A stretch of 64,000 nucleotides of DNA from Lampris incognitus (Eukaryota > Chordata > Actinopteri > Lampriformes > Lampridae), in assembly GCF_029633865.1 (NCBI RefSeq), contig NC_079223.1, positions 37,507,706-37,571,705 of the forward strand, given 5' to 3'. The number at the start of each line of letters is the position of its first letter. Position 1 is the stretch's first letter. The position numbers and the translations under genes were made by a program. The notes under the pieces were generated by a model. That model did not search any database and was not told where the DNA came from. It saw only the letters and a program-made list of their open reading frames with translations. Shown one piece after another: positions 34,310 to 45,719 of this stretch.

Positions 34310-34710
34310 TTTGAGCGTTTAATTGACCCCACAAATGTGATGCTCCAGAAACTCAATCTGCTCAAAGAAGTGCCCATCCAACCAATCCAACTTGTGGGAG
34401 CTGCTTCTGGAAGCGTGGGGTGCAATTTCTCCAGATTACCTCAACAAATTAACAGCTAGAATGCCAAAGGTCTGCAATGCTGTAATTGCTGCAAATGGAG
34501 GATTCTTTGACGAAAGCAAAGTTTGATGTAAAAAAAATCTTATTTCAAATACAAATCATTATTTCTAACCTTGTCAATGTCTTGACTCTATTTTCTATTC
34601 ATTTCACAACATATGGTGGTGAATAAGTGTGACTTTTCATGGAAAACACAAAATTGTTTGGGTGATCCCAAACTTTTGAACGGTAGTGTATATATATATA
34701 TATATATAGC

Positions 34711-35552
34711 ATGCTCCGTTTATTTTAAGCATAATAGAAAAGTTGATTTGATTTTTTTATTTTATTTGGATCTCTTTTAGCTCATTGGCTAATCTTCCAA
34801 GGGTCCACATTAAAATCATTTAAAGATACAATAATTCATAAATAATTCAACACTTGATTGTTGATACACACATATCATATACTAGATACATGGATGGATG
34901 GGCGGATTGCATTTATATCACACTTTTCTAGTTGCAACAGCCACTCAAAGCGCTACATGCATGCATACATGCATACACACTTAAAACCTATATACATTGG
35001 CACATATACGTTATTGTACCTACAATATGAACCCTTTATACAGCTACATGTGTTCACATGTAATACCAATACTGACAATGCAATACAATAATGTGATAAC
35101 TACATTTAAATGTTAAAATCTTGCATTCAGTAAGTCTAACTGCCATGCTGTCCTTGTGAGCTATTGTAATAATAATAATAATTCAATATTTCAACAAATG
35201 AAAGTTCACCTTCCCGTTTCATTTTTTATTTTTGGTAGTATGTAATGATTTTTATCTCTTATTCTTATGATATTTTGATGTTTATCACATACCAATAACA
35301 GTTTGTCCTTAATGCTAACTGGCTTTTAATAGTTTTGAATTTTTGAAATTAGTACAGTAGTATGTTGTCTCACATGCTCTACTGCTGTGGGCCATCCCAT
35401 AATAATGTGTAGTTCACTCGCTGCTTTTCCACATCCGCACCTCAAGACCACTCTGGCTGCCTGGTCCAGCCTGCTCTGCAGTCTCCTCGTGTCTCTCTGA
35501 GCTGCATTGCCCCACACTGCACAGCAACACATACTGTGGCTGTACATTAGGA
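34711..35552. other. Intergenic with a LINE remnant
   Basis: The minus strand at 35547-35326 encodes AVWGNAAQRDTRRLQSRLDQ and AARVVLRC, the C-terminal block of a LINE reverse transcriptase. It also contains (AAT)n near 35166 and repeats of ATGCATAC near 34960. Confidence 0.55.
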
Positions 35553-36165
35553 CAGTGGTTCTAAACCTTTTTGAGATGCGACCCCCCCAGAATAATCAGG
35601 TGGTGTTCGTGACCCCCGTCATAGCACTGTGACATTTAACTCAAAACACCCTGATGCAAACACATTGATCGCTCATAAAGTGTCTGCCTGAGACTCTTCA
35701 GGGATTACTGCAATATACATAACACATGAAAACTGCCAAACACACAGCAGGACCATTGCTTTGCCCAAAAACTAATTCCACAACTAATTCAATTTTGGCT
35801 TTAATTAATGTTTTTAGACTTATTGATATAACAACACCTTATGTGCACACACACTTTGACTCCCGCAAACACAATCGATAAAATCTATTCTAAGGCAAAT
35901 TATATCCCTGCTGCAGGCGATGTAATATAAAAACCATTCCCCCAGTCTAAAATATGTTGTTTTATTTTTTAATTATTATTTAATGATTTTTTAATCTTAT
36001 TTATGATGTATTTATTATTTTATTGTTTATTTATTTTTTTATATTTATAGGTTTTTTTACTTTTATTTTTACTTTTTACTTTTTTATTTCTTTTTTTCTC
36101 TACAACCATCTGGCGACCCCCGAAAAAGACCTCGTGACTCCCGGCCCCCAGGTTGAGAACGAGTG
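35553..36165. mobile_element. hAT-like MITE, eroded
   Basis: It starts CAGTGGTTCTAAACCTTTTT and ends in the inverse, AGGTTGAGAACGAGTG. The CAGTGGTTCTCAACC type of end is familiar from hAT-derived non-autonomous elements in vertebrates. No clean 8-bp target repeat remains. Confidence 0.6.
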
Positions 36166-37375
36166 AATGAGACATTACCTTAATAAAAACTTTGCAGTTC
36201 ATCCGACCATTCTGGCCATTTTCACCAATCTTCTAGAAAGCTCTGTAATATGAGCCATCCATGAGAGATTGTTTTGTATTTTAACTCCCCATAATTTGAC
36301 TTTTGTAACCGCTTTAATTTTGAACACTGCCGTATGTTAAGTACCATGGCTTAAATTTCTTCCTCTTTGTGACAGTAATATGATCTTCTTCTTCTTTTTT
36401 TAATTTACATTAAAAACATTTTTTTTGTTTTCCACCCATTTGTTGGCACATTTAAAGTCATTTGATAAATATTCCTGCAACTGGGCTTGGGAATCTGCCA
36501 CTGCAGCGACAGTGCAGCTACATTTTACTGGTTTGCTCTTGACTGTTGATGCCTGGGACTGGGGAAATGTGTGTTTAGGTTGAGCAAATTACATGTTTTT
36601 GTTGAAATGATTTATATTCTTATTTCGGTGTAGACAGTCATAGCTGTCAAAGTTACAGCTTTCTCAAAACCCACATACGTCCCAAATATCTCCCTGAAAG
36701 TCAAAATCTAAAGCAGTGTATGAAAGCCTTTCATGTAAACAGGGCATGGGAGAGTTTTTTTTTTTTTTGAGTGATGTCAACATTTGTATTTATTTACTGT
36801 GTAATATTGACAGTCTATAAACATCGTTGTCCTATTGGTTTACCTCTAAATTCAATAACTGACAATAAAGTGGTGATGTTCAATAACCAACACAACAGGC
36901 CTCTGACTTTGTGTTAGATATGCTCACGCAGCCTTGATGGATGGATAGGTGGATGGATGGATGGATAGATGGATAGATGGATGAAAGGAGATTGCATGAA
37001 AGGCTGATGCATTTTGGTGGCTGTTGGTGGTTTTCATATTCAGGAATATATTTTTCCACTGTCAGAGGTTTCTGAAAAAGTAATCATCCAAACAATTCTA
37101 TGCTTGGACCTCTTATAATACTAACAACTGCAAGTGGGCCTGGACCCCTAATCATGTAATTTATCCATAACAAGACACAAACCTTGTATAGTTACCTCAG
37201 TATTGTCAATTGATTCATCCAAATGAGTTTCAGAAATTGCGACTACGTGTAGAGATCATTTTCAAACATTATAGTGCTCAACTCATTTACCTTATTTTTC
37301 AGACTACAAATGTTCAAGTGGGTGACTTAGTCCTTTTCTACGGAGTTTAATAGACATTTATTTAGGTAAAAAGAA
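36166..37375. other. Intergenic
   Basis: ATGG/ATAG repeats occur at 36938-36982. No gene or element is recognised. Confidence 0.4.
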
Positions 37376-37504
37376 AGGGCCCTGTGATGGCCCGGCAGCC
37401 TGTCCAGGGTGTCTCCCGCCTGCCACCCAATGACTTCTGGAATAGGCTCCAGCATCCCCGCGACCCTGAGAGCAGGATAAGCAGTTCGGGTAATGGATGG
37501 ATGG
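37376..37504 (+). repeat. SINE family B, 3' tail fragment
   Basis: CCCTGTGATGGCCCGGCAGC and ATAGGCTCCAGC are followed by ATGGATGG, in + orientation. Confidence 0.8.
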
Positions 37505-37583
37505 AAGACACAAAGTGCAGAGAACAGGGCTGTTATCAGCAATGACTCACTGGTAGCAGTTAGAACCATAGCAACAGTTAAAG

Positions 37584-38799
37584 GTGCAGTCAGCGAAGTT
37601 TATTTTTCTCTCTCAGAAGGCAAATGTGTCCAAACAGAACATGGATTGTTTCAATGTGAGTGAGGACTATATTTCCGCTAGCATTGGTAAGGCCTTTCAT
37701 CAGGCACCGGCAATTGTCCTGGACGTGGTAGGACTGGGCTTCAAGGAGTCTGATGTGTGGACAACTTGGTTGTCACAGAGGTGTTCAGCCCTTCAAGATT
37801 CCTGTTCTGGAGACCAAGGCGATGCTGCTTTTGTTTTTGTAAGCACCCGTCAGAACTGGAAAGCACTCCAAAACACAGGCTCTACAGTGGTCGACCTGCT
37901 CAAGAGGTGCCTTGCTCAAAAATCATACAGGCCACTCAACCATTTCTCATAATCCATGGGATAATTTAGCAGAGCCTGTACTAGAGTCACCACAGAGCCA
38001 AGTCCAGTGAGGGGTGCTCTGTGAAGACCACAGTCCTTGATAAGAGCGACGGTGATTCTTGTCATTTCAGTGATGACAAGTTCAAGGCCATGATAAACGT
38101 GGTTGAAAGACTGGTAGACATACTGGGCCACGCAACCAGAGAGAGGAACAAACAAACAAGGGTCCGACATCTGTCTCCAGAGTAATGAAGACTCTTTTCT
38201 CCAGTGGTAAACTGAGATTATTTTCTGAGATATCTGATCTCATAATGACTGGCTGCAGCTACCAGCTGCCCAATTTGCCAGCTGAAAAGTGTGTTTCTGA
38301 CCCTACAATCTTGGAGAGTGTAATAAGAAGGAACCTAGGTCACCTACTATTAGTCCGACAAGGGATTGTAGAGGATGCAGTTGACCATTTTCTTAAGTGG
38401 ACTGCCTTCTGGTTTAACTAGGACCTAAAGGGATCTGAGAACTGTCATTCGCCCAGCTGTGACAGTTCTTCAAAGGGAACTAAAATGGTCACTTCCAATC
38501 ATGCTACCATGCAAGGGTCACAGTTTGAGGACAGTAATAATACCACTCTCACAGCAGTGAGGTTGCACAATGAAAATGGATGCTAAGTCCCCCAAGACAT
38601 TAAGGAGGGCTCTCCTGCGTGCAATTCTTGAAAAATTTCCAAAGAAATTTGGGTTGACAAAGATGCAGGTGTGCAAACAAAAGAAAGGTGAGGACCCATC
38701 AGATTATGATGATAGGTTAGAAGAGGCAATGGCTAATCCTACAGGCATCAACATTGCTAATGATAACAAGCTTTAAAAGAGAGCCACTCCAGTCCTACT
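37584..38799 (+). pseudogene. Retroelement gag-like remnant, 5' portion
   Basis: Several + strand coding-like stretches, interrupted by stops, read as one decayed protein-coding element. One is TLRRALLRAILEKFPKKFGL and KMQVCKQKKGEDPSDYDDRL, which resembles the capsid region of gag polyproteins of LTR or retrovirus-like elements (the QKK-E---DY--RL pattern). Others (KAFHQAPAIVLDVVGLGFKE, SVIRRNLGHLLLVRQGIVED) are not recognised. The coding trace is cut at 38800-38807 by the transposon at 38808 and resumes at 40207. The assignment is tentative. Confidence 0.4.
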
Positions 38800-40206
38800 G
38801 CCCTCAGGGGGTCAGCCCTATGTTCCCACAGCCCAATGGTCCCACAGCCCTATGTTCCCACATTTCTAAGAATGTTTTTTTCACTGAAAATTTTAAAAAT
38901 TAGGCCCTATGTTCCCACAGCCCTATGTTCCCACATTTCTAAGATTTTTCTTATTTCTAAGATTTTTCTCAAAATGAAACCCTATATTCCCACATTTCTA
39001 GGACATTTTCAAAATTAGGTCTTGTGTTCCTACATTTGGGTTAGTTAGGGTTAGGGTTAGGGTTAGCTAGCTCTCTCCTTCAAATCGCCAGCCGCGGGAT
39101 TCAGAGCCCTAGAAAGAGAGAGTTACGTCAACTCCGTAGACGTCAATGGGCCAATTATCTAACAGCAATGGCGGATCATGGGAGCCCTGGATAGTTCCAA
39201 ACAGTGCGAACCGGGGCAATAGGATTTCTATGGCGAAGATATGTTTCTCGCATTAATCAAAGGTTAATTTACAGGTGAGAAGCTACAGCTGACATTTTAA
39301 TGATGACCATTTTACAAGCACGTTTGAATCAAATTAACGATGTAATTTAAAGCGTGATAGCTCGTCAATTTCAAACAAAATATTAGTTTTGTAACGTGCA
39401 TGGATAAGAAGACACGTTGGCCGCAGGCTGGCGGGTCTGACCCTTTAGCCGAGCGCCTAGCGATGTCTCCTGCGGTGCGGGCGGTACGGGTTCGCTTCCC
39501 GGCCGCGGCAGTTCCTGTGGTTGCGTTGTCCCCCGAATTCGCTACATTGGTGTCAGAAGTGGGATGGGGCGACCGTAGGGCCATAGGAAGCGTATGCGCC
39601 CTGAGGTGTGAAGGAGCTGATATGCTTAAGCGCGAGGACGCGCTTCCCGAAGGAGCGGGGTAGTGTAACGTGCATGGATAAGAAGACACGTTGGCCGCTG
39701 GCTGGCGGGTCTGAGCCTTTAGTCGAGCAGTTAGCGATGTCTCTTGCGGTGCGGGTGGTAGGGGTTCGCTTCCCGGCCGCGGCAGTTCCTGTGGTTGCGT
39801 TATCCCCCGAATTCGCTACAGATTTAATGTTCCTATACATGCGCATAGAATATGTGTCATGTTGGAATATATCTATATCTATATATAAATGTAAAAATCT
39901 GAAAATATTGGTTAGTAGTTACCAGAAATCGCAGCTAAGCAGTTAATTTAAATGACCCGCCAAGCTTCGTTTGGAACTATTCGGCGGCTACATGAACCAC
40001 GCGACTCTCTCGCGTTCTGACCCCTCGTTGACGTAACTCTCTCTTTCTAGGGCTCTGGCGGGATTGAGTGGCGAACCCTCTACTACCAGGGGTAGAAATA
40101 TGGGAACGTAGGGCCTAATTTTTAAAAAAAAAAATCTTAGAAATGTGGGAACATAGGGTTGTAGGAATATAGGGCTGTGGGAACATAGGCACGCTCCCGC
40201 CCTCAG
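38800..40206. mobile_element. DNA transposon with 8-bp TSD and long inverted ends, hosting a TRIM-like element
   Basis: The element body is 38808-40198 (1391 bp). Perfect direct repeats GCCCTCAG flank it (38800-38807, 40199-40206). The ends share CCTATGTTCCCACAGCC in inverted orientation. This motif is repeated several times near each end (subterminal CCCTATGTTCCCACA). Deeper inside, GAGCCCTAGAAAGAGAGAGT is matched by its exact reverse complement near 40034-40062. No transposase is encoded. The 8-bp duplication is compatible with hAT, P or Merlin type transposases, and the superfamily is not settled. A telomere-like GGGTTAGGGTTAGGGTTAG lies at about 39048-39066. Confidence 0.8.
39390..39820 (+). 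mobile_element. Complete TRIM-like element: tRNA-like sequence inside the LTRs
   Basis: LTR1 is 39390-39546 and LTR2 is 39664-39820 (157 bp each, TGTAACG to GCTACA, about 10 differences). The internal region is only 117 bp. It starts, after one T, with TGGTGTCAGAAGTGGGAT (39548-39565), which is complementary to the last 18 nt of tRNA-Leu including CCA. It ends in a purine-rich GAAGGAGCGGGG before LTR2. Each LTR holds a tRNA-like block: TTTAGTCGAGCAGTTAGCG (A-box and D-arm-like) and GGTTCGCTTCC (B-box-like, 39489-39499 and 39763-39773) about 42 nt apart. No clear TSD is seen. There is no coding capacity. It sits inside the transposon at 38808-40198. Confidence 0.82.
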
Positions 40207-40746
40207 TATGTGACCAGTGTAAGAACTGACTCATCTCAGTCAGTTCTTACACCAGAAAAGCGTGAGTACAGGCACTTGATCAAGATACGACTTGTGAAAC
40301 TCTCGACTCATGCAAAATTTACTTCATCAGGCATGAATCTCCAACAGTCCTCAATGATTTATTCAAGCATGTGTCACAGAGGATTCAAATGGAAATGAGA
40401 GACTTTGCTGAGGTGGCGATGTGCTCTGCCAACCCCTCTGACCAAGAAATTAAAAAGGTCTTCAAGGCTGTGCTGGCTGGTCTGCAGAGGGAGTTTGGAT
40501 CAGGAGCAGGACATGCAGGCCACCGTGGCTTCTAGGAATCCTTGTTTTGAAGATGCCATTGTGATGGCCGTGCTGTTTCATCGCTACCAAAGCATCTGGT
40601 CAATTCTAAAACCTGGTTGTTTGTCAGCAAGCAAGGATAAAACGAAAAATCAATGCGAAAATTTAAGAGCAAGATTGAGAAAATTCGTAGGTGATTTTTT
40701 TTTCAGAAGGGGATCTGCAACCTTTCTTTTACTTCCTTAAATGTCA
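40207..40746 (+). pseudogene. gag-like remnant, continuation after the insertion
   Basis: Frames on the + strand include LNDLFKHVSQRIQMEMRDFA and PSDQEIKKVFKAVLAGLQRE, separated by frameshifts. They are read as the downstream part of the element interrupted at 38800, because the 8-bp target duplication joins the two sides. Family not firmly identified. Confidence 0.35.
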
Positions 40747-40902
40747 ATTTAAGATAAATCGACAGACATTTAAGCATAAATGTCCTCTTGAAAATGTTTA
40801 TTTGAAATGTTATGAAGCTGAAACCTGTTTTGAATCGTCACTGAAATGGAGAAAAATTTGAACATTTGCTGTCTTGAAAGTAATCACTGAGAAAGGTAAG
40901 GC

Positions 40903-40941
<39 letters not shown>

Positions 40942-43319
40942 CATTATTGAGATTATTACTTAGATTATTAGATTATAAAGTAAATAATTGAGATTATTAG
41001 GCCTTTTGGGGAGATATAGTGGCATGTTGTCTGTAGTTTTGAGAGGGCCCTCACTTTTGTTTCAATTTTTGCTGTTTGCCCCTAACAATAGGCTCACAAT
41101 GATGGCGTTGCAAACATCATTTGATGTCTTTGAAGGCCAGTTGAGTAAAGTGATCTTTGCTAACAGTGGAACAGCTCTGGAGCGAAGAAAATGCTTCAAT
41201 TGTTTTGTCTTAAACTAGATTAAGGCTTAAATTTCTGAGCCTTTGGGAGTATGTGCCAGAGGTAGACATGGGTATATGCACTGAAATGTTCCCAAAAACA
41301 ATTCATGGAAGCATTTTGGGAGCATTTCAGTGTGCAGACCTTACGCCTCTCTTCTAATTTTGCTATTTTTGTCTTGCATTATAACAAGGTTGTCTGGATG
41401 TGTGCATACTTGGTTCCTCTTTCGACATGGGTCATACTTTCATACCTTTTTTCATGGTCATGGTCATTTTCATGGGTCATACCTACAAACTTTCACAAAG
41501 TGCTTTTTTCTGCTCAAGAGAATGGTGTCATTTTTGCAAAATCCAATTACACAGGAATACGAAGGAAATCCAAAAAGTTAAAAAGGAACACAAAAGAACA
41601 AGAAAGAGCTCAAACACGCTTTCTATGTCCACTTCTTATTTAGATCTACACTGCATCATTTTATCTTTCATTCTGGGTTTAATTGTGTCAGCTCCCTCCT
41701 AATTTATTAGGTTTGTGTTGATATCACACTGCCAGATATCCTTCCCAGCTTGACCAGTCAGCACTGGTATTGCTCCAGCTGTCTATTATCGACTGCAATT
41801 TAAATCAAACAATCATTCAATTCCTTTTTGTTTACATTTGATGTAAAACACTGTTGACGACAATGATGGCTGTGATGGACCCATTTGCTTGTATATGGAC
41901 TGGAAATGATCTGAACCCCAGATAAACTGGCCAGCCTGGTACAAAAATACAAACAGAGATGTTTTAAATCTAAATTTCTGACTTGAGCATGTTCATATGG
42001 GATGACAGCTAATCAAACACCAGCTGAGTGTGTTTCTTTACACATTTCCACCAGACGTAGCCCCGGCCATGTTAGACCCAGAATAACTGAGCTGAAACAC
42101 ACGTGCCTCACTCACAACAGCCTAGGCGAGCCACCATCACCCAGATACCTGTTCTGTGTGATGCTTTGCAGAGATGTTTTCGTGTATCTGCACAGAAGTA
42201 TGGCATGTCAGCTACATATAAACTCTGTGCCCCTTCAAGTTCCATCTTTCTTCATGTATTTAAAAGCATAAAAGTCAAGGGCAATGCATGAGCACAGAAT
42301 GAATACTTTCCAGCTAAATTAGAGAAAAAGGTATTGGCAAATGTAGACCTACAGTGGAGATCTCTGGACTCTTGCATCTAACATGTGTTTTTGTTAAACA
42401 CAAGCAACCAGATTCTATAGGATAAAATATTTTGTTTGATCTACGTGTTTTGGGTTGTTGAGACTTCACTTTTTTCCTCAGTCATATCAGTTATTTTCTG
42501 CTATAATAATGAATGAAAAATGTAGAAAATGGTTTGAAAGTGTAATGGGCACTGGAAGAGAGCAGCATTGATTAAAATGGCAGCATTTCTGTTCCGGCAG
42601 ACACCCTATAGTAAAAAAACATGTCCGGTTGAACCAGGGTCACTCTCTCCAGCAGGCCATAATCAGATGAACCTATTGGTGCCCATGATCAAACACGCTT
42701 TCTAAATCCACATTGTGAATCCTATTCAATTTCACATTACATTTCATTTTCATATACATTATTTCCATTAATTTGGTGAGAAGGGAGCAGCGAAAAAGTT
42801 ATACAATTGGTTTTTCTGCCTTTATATCATTTGGCGCTCTTGAGGACAGATTGCACCCATAGATTTGCCTATATTGCCTATGCACAGGGCAAAACACTTG
42901 CACTGTATAGTGTAGTCTCATACAGAGTTATTATACAAGGCGCATATAAGCAGAAACACATAAATGTTTATTCAGTGTATAAGTACACATGTATTAACTG
43001 CTTGACTGTCTGGTTTGTCAGCTGGTGACATCATTATTCAGTGTGTGGTAATCAAGACTTTTTTAACTCTAAGAGCAAGAGTACCTTGATTTGTCTTTTT
43101 AATATATTAAATAGGACGATTTTATTCAAGTATACTCTGTCAGCTGCGAAATACGAGGATTATACACTTTCTTACACTATTGTGTGTGTGTGTGTGGGGG
43201 GGGGGTCACTAGGTCAACAAACACTAATAGCGGAAATTACGTTTTTCTTTATGCAGTTACGCAATACCACCGGCAGACACCGCCCTAACCCTTCAGCCGG
43301 TCCAAAATTAAAAGAAACG
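40747..43319. other. Intergenic, upstream of tbc1d12
   Basis: It contains (ATT)n at 40904-40945 and a short TG run with a G-run at 43181-43205. No gene, RNA or named repeat is recognised elsewhere in this 2.6 kb. Confidence 0.4.
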
Positions 43320-43679
43320 AGTTAGAGAAGACGCGACGTCATCGAGGGGCATTTTCAACATGGCTCCGAGCTGTGACCGGAGCGCAGCCGCGACCAGTTA
43401 ATTCGCGTTAATCTGGCGACGTGTTGACTCGCAGCTAACACCGGTTGCCGGCGGCAACAGTCTGAATTGGTGAGACACCGGGAATGGATGCCGTTTATCC
43501 AGCGGATGTCCGGTGACCAGGTGGTATCCCCGGCGAAAAATAATGGTGGCCCCCTCCACTAAGAACAACAAAAGCTGCTGCTGGTGGTGGGGAGCGCGGC
43601 CGACGGAGCAGCTTTCCACACGGGCTTCGTCGCCGGATTTCACGCACGGGGCCGCGGCTCGCCTGGCGGACTGAATGAC
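43320..43679 (+). promoter_or_regulatory. tbc1d12 CpG-rich promoter / 5' UTR with upstream ORFs
   Basis: GC content and CpG density rise sharply from about 43320. A CRE-like GACGTCATC lies at 43335-43343 and a YY1-like CAACATGGC at 43356-43364. Three complete short ORFs precede the main start: 43360-43401 (MAPSCDRSAATS), one opening at the ATG near 43485 (MDAVYPADVR) and 43543-43674 (43 codons, ending only a few bases before the main ATG). If transcription starts upstream of them, they could reduce translation of the main ORF. The transcription start is not visible. Confidence 0.55.
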
Positions 43680-45193
43680 ATGGACTCAGCGGAGCGGGAG
43701 GAAAATGGGGACTCGCTTCTCGTCGACGTGAACGAGAACGAGCAGGCAGCGTACCGTCGCAAATCCTACGTCGCGCTAGAAGACCGCAGCAGCGGACTTG
43801 GCAAGGGCTCTCCGGCGGAGGACGGCAGACGCCCCGGAGGTGTCAGCGGGGGTCGTGTTTGCGTGGCCAGCAGCGGCAGGAATGTAAACAAAGACGGCTG
43901 TGCTTCGCTCCGATGCGGTGCCCCCGTCATGCCGGGTTTGGTTGCGGCAGAGAATAAGTGCCTCCCCGGTAGACTGAGAGACGGTCATGTCATTTCGGAG
44001 CTTTGCGTTGGCCACGGCGTCCTCAACGGATTTACTCTGTCACCCAGTCAGGATCAGCGGACGATGGCCGGGTTGGACCTTGCTGAAGGAGGAGCAGAAG
44101 GAGGAGGTCTCGCCGGGAGCGGGCGGGGGACCACAGCCGTTTCCTGCCCAGCTGTGGTCGGGGAGGGGAATGGATTGTTACTGCCTCTGGATCGGGTTTC
44201 ACAGACGGACCGAGATACACGACGGGACGTTGCGAGAGAGAGTGGAAGGGAAACCCTGGACTCCGAAAGTGTTAAACAGGAAGATAAAACTACCGCCGAA
44301 GACGTCCCAGCCTCTCTTCCTTTCAGACCGCTGTCATGCACTGGCATACACCAGCGGAACTGCGCTGGTACGTTGGCTTTCTCGGTAGTACACGCCGAAA
44401 TACCCAACGGAGATATCGACAGTCTGGAGTCGAGGAGCCCCGATGTGGATGTCGCCTACTGTAAAGCTAAAGACATGTTGTCCAGCCAGGGATCCTGCTA
44501 TGACGGAGTGGACTGCGAGGACGTGAAAGTGCCCAACGGCGGCTTGCATATCGTAAACACGAGAGCAACATGTGACTACCCCGAGTTGGATTACTGCGGT
44601 GGGAACCAAACCAACTTTCATTTCGACCAGGTGTTTCAAAGAAAACAAGAAAACAACCCAGGGCTGGGATCAGGGTCATGCGGGAGAAGCCAAAGCAACA
44701 ACAGCAGCAGTTGCGGGGGGTTGGCCTCAGGGTGCCCGGGGGAACATGCAGCAACTGCGGCTGAACTCTCTCCCTCCGCCTCGAAGGCATCGGACGTCAC
44801 GAAGTGCCATCTAACCCCGGGATCAAGTGCCAAACTCCCCTCGCCTTGCCCCTCGTCGTTTTCCAACCTTACCGCCGACAGTCCACTCACCGAACCCAGT
44901 ATCAGAGGAGACGAGGAGGATGTGACCGACTTCAGTTTGCCGGCTAGGCCGCAAACTTTGCGGACTAACTCGAACATCCCGGTTTCCCTCAGCTGCGATG
45001 CCACCCCCTTGTCCCCGGAGGACGGGGGCTTTTACTTTGGAGGCGAGGGATGCGCGGATGAAATCAGGAGCGCTTTGGACGTGGGCCGCCGACAGAGCGC
45101 CCCGGACACGCTTCCCGAGCCGGCCGAACCACTGGACCCATCAGATCAGAAGCTGATGCCAAAGAGGTTTGGCATCGCTGATTTCTTCACAAG
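43680..45193 (+). CDS. tbc1d12: TBC1D12-like, large first coding exon
   Basis: ATG 43680 is the first in-frame ATG after an in-frame stop at 43560; its context is good (G at -3 and +4). The exon encodes 504 residues plus two bases of a split Arg codon before donor GTAAAT. Most of it is a low-complexity, Ser/Gly/Asp-rich, poorly conserved N-terminal region. The last residues, KRFGIADFFTR, match the block that precedes the first splice site in TBC1D12 (FADFFTRNLF). TBC1D12 is a Rab GTPase-activating protein acting on endosomal Rabs such as Rab11; the catalytic TBC domain lies in later exons outside the window. TBC1D14 is the nearest paralogue and is less alike here. The exon is CpG-rich and has no frameshift. 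Confidence 0.8.
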
Positions 45194-45719
45194 GTAAATA
45201 AATACGGACCAACTAAGTACACGCGCATGCACACACTCTAATTCTTGTACTTGTGTCTTTGTGAGGACCCCTCATTGATTACAATGATTCGCTAACCCCT
45301 GACACTAACGTTAGCCGTCAGAATTACATGTCTAACCTTAACCCTTACCCTAACCTAATCCTTATTCTAACCATAACCCCAACCCAAGTACTGGCCAAAA
45401 CCCTTCATTTTGCAAAATGTTCTCACTCTGATGGTTAAAAACTCAAATTGGTCTTTAGAGAAGATAAACGTACAAAAACACACAGAGAGCCAAGGTGAAG
45501 GCCAAGTTAGACATAACTTGATTCTTAACAATTTATTACACATTCTTTCTCAGAGCTCACTGATAGCCAGTACTAGTAGCATCAATGAACATACACACAC
45601 TTGTGTTTATTTTGGTCAAGTAGAGTCAAAATAGACACAGTAATCTATATAAATGTGAGCAAAGGGGCCAGGGGTAGCCATGAGTTGCATCTCTGACGAA
45701 GTCAGTGAGCATTACCCTA
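45194..45719 (+). other. tbc1d12 intron 1, start
   Basis: Telomere-like CCTAACC motifs (for example CTAACCTTAACCCTTACCCT) occur near 45325-45380. No exon is seen. Confidence 0.5.

Larger units (their letters stand above)
33492..34688. mobile_element. Palindromic (foldback) Tc1-like element
   Basis: The ends are CACTACCGTTCAAAAGTTTG on both strands, each next to TA. The arms 33492-34026 and 34154-34688 are inverted copies of 535 bp that are nearly identical; I noticed one difference near the outer ends (TTTCGTG against TTTTGTG). The centre, 34027-34153, is unique. Each arm holds, from outside in, the reverse complement of a transposase C-terminal coding end (MPKVCNAVIAANGGFFDESK) and then a transposase N-terminal start. 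The DDE catalytic middle is absent. Tc1/mariner elements insert at TA, which fits. The element is non-autonomous and could form a hairpin over 1 kb long. Confidence 0.88.

Noticed and set aside
43584..43679. Extended N terminus for tbc1d12 starting at GTG 43584
   Set aside because: There is no ATG in frame between the stop at 43560 and 43680; a non-AUG start is not needed, and ATG 43680 has a good context.
43776..45004. Several antisense ORFs opposite tbc1d12 exon 1
   Set aside because: The exon is GC-rich, so stop codons are rare on the other strand; the sense frame has conserved splice-site residues.
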